Assembly (NCBI GenBank): GCA_018816585.1
Contig: JAHIVQ010000006.1
Location: forward strand, 1 to 6,459
Length of the DNA: 6,459 nt
Direction: 5' to 3'
From: Nanobdellota archaeon
GTDB lineage: Archaea > Nanobdellota > Nanobdellia > SCGC-AAA011-G17 > JAFCDX01
Shown: in pieces, positions 6,209-6,459 of the stretch
How positions within the stretch are numbered: the first letter of the stretch is position 1
Layout: every line of letters begins with the position of its first letter
Translations under genes and position numbers: made by a program
Notes under the pieces: model-generated
What the model saw: only the letters and a program-made list of their open reading frames with translations
Told to the model about the DNA's origin: nothing
Databases searched by the model: none

Positions 6209-6459
6209 ATGGAAATAAAATTTGAAGCAAGGCATATATTGTTTATAATACTTGGAGTGCTTTTATTAGGTGGAGATATTTATTTTTTCTTTAGGACAAG
6301 ATGGTTTAAGCCAGTATTAGTTATTTCTTTTGTAATAATGTTACTTCAGTTTTTCATTGATTTTTTACAAGAAAATAAAAAACAAAAGGAAGTAGAATTA
6401 AAATTCCTTGAGTTTGTGCGTGCCTTAGTTGAAACAGTAAAGTCTGGAGTTTCTATACC
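6209..6459 (+). CDS. Second T2SF-family membrane platform protein (N-terminal part, cut by window edge)
   Basis: The ATG lies one base after the stop of the preceding T2SF gene, and the frame stays open for 83 codons to the window edge. The start reads MEIKFEARHILFIILG. Two hydrophobic segments at about 10-28 and 34-51 are separated by a short basic turn (RTRWFK). The sequence from about residue 61, ELKFLEFVRALVETVKSGVS, lines up with the start of the T2SF domain in the preceding protein (ELPFAIIHMAAVSGSGTPP). This supports a second single-repeat platform protein, so that the two genes together replace one full-length platform. No clear Shine-Dalgarno is visible; termination-reinitiation from the previous gene is the simplest reading. 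The full length and C-terminal membrane segments cannot be seen. Confidence 0.8.
   Translation, partial: MEIKFEARHILFIILGVLLLGGDIYFFFRTRWFKPVLVISFVIMLLQFFIDFLQENKKQKEVELKFLEFVRALVETVKSGVSI

Noticed and set aside
6024..6230. A 68-codon open frame on the - strand.
   Set aside because: It lies antisense to the C-terminal membrane segments of the T2SF gene and the start of the next one. It has no visible ribosome-binding site, and its composition is what the reverse complement of hydrophobic codons would give.

Overview
The window looks like part of an archaeal chromosome, most likely from a small-genome DPANN-type lineage (Woesearchaeota/Pacearchaeota-like). The lineage is an inference. It rests on the strongly AT-rich DNA, the near-exclusive use of AGA/AGG for arginine, the archaeal flavour of the secretion ATPase (HENWLP, RQRPDY and GEVRG motifs as in archaellum/pilus ATPases), a TATA box with almost no leader, and very tight gene packing. 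All genes lie on the + strand.

Layout: (1) Bases 2-403 hold the 3' end of an unrecognised, beta-rich, probably exported protein. (2) Bases 404-439 are a short spacer with a candidate archaeal promoter. (3) Bases 440-5251 are one 1603-codon ORF that encodes a type II/IV secretion (pilus/archaellum-type) ATPase interrupted by two inteins. Removing residues 239-779 and 829-1357 leaves a continuous ATPase of 533 residues, a normal size for the family. (4) Bases 5248-6207 encode a half-length T2SF membrane platform protein, overlapping the ATPase stop by 4 nt. (5) From 6209 to the window edge runs the start of a second T2SF membrane protein. Genes 3-5 form an operon for a pilus or secretion machine: the cytoplasmic ATPase drives subunit assembly through a platform built from two separate T2SF proteins.

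The most striking content is the pair of inteins. Intein 1 (541 aa) sits at GPTF|TIRQF. Intein 2 (529 aa) sits inside the Walker A P-loop, between the lysine and the threonine (GSGK|TT). Only 49 extein residues separate them. Both carry a two-motif LAGLIDADG homing endonuclease with its acidic residues intact, and in both the endonuclease is flanked on each side by a helix-turn-helix-like segment. Intein 2 has canonical splicing ends (Cys1 and His-Asn|Thr). Intein 1 has a canonical Cys1 and +1 Thr but ends in Phe-Asp instead of His-Asn, an atypical splicing C-terminus. The ATPase therefore cannot bind ATP normally until intein 2 is removed, and cannot fold normally until both are.
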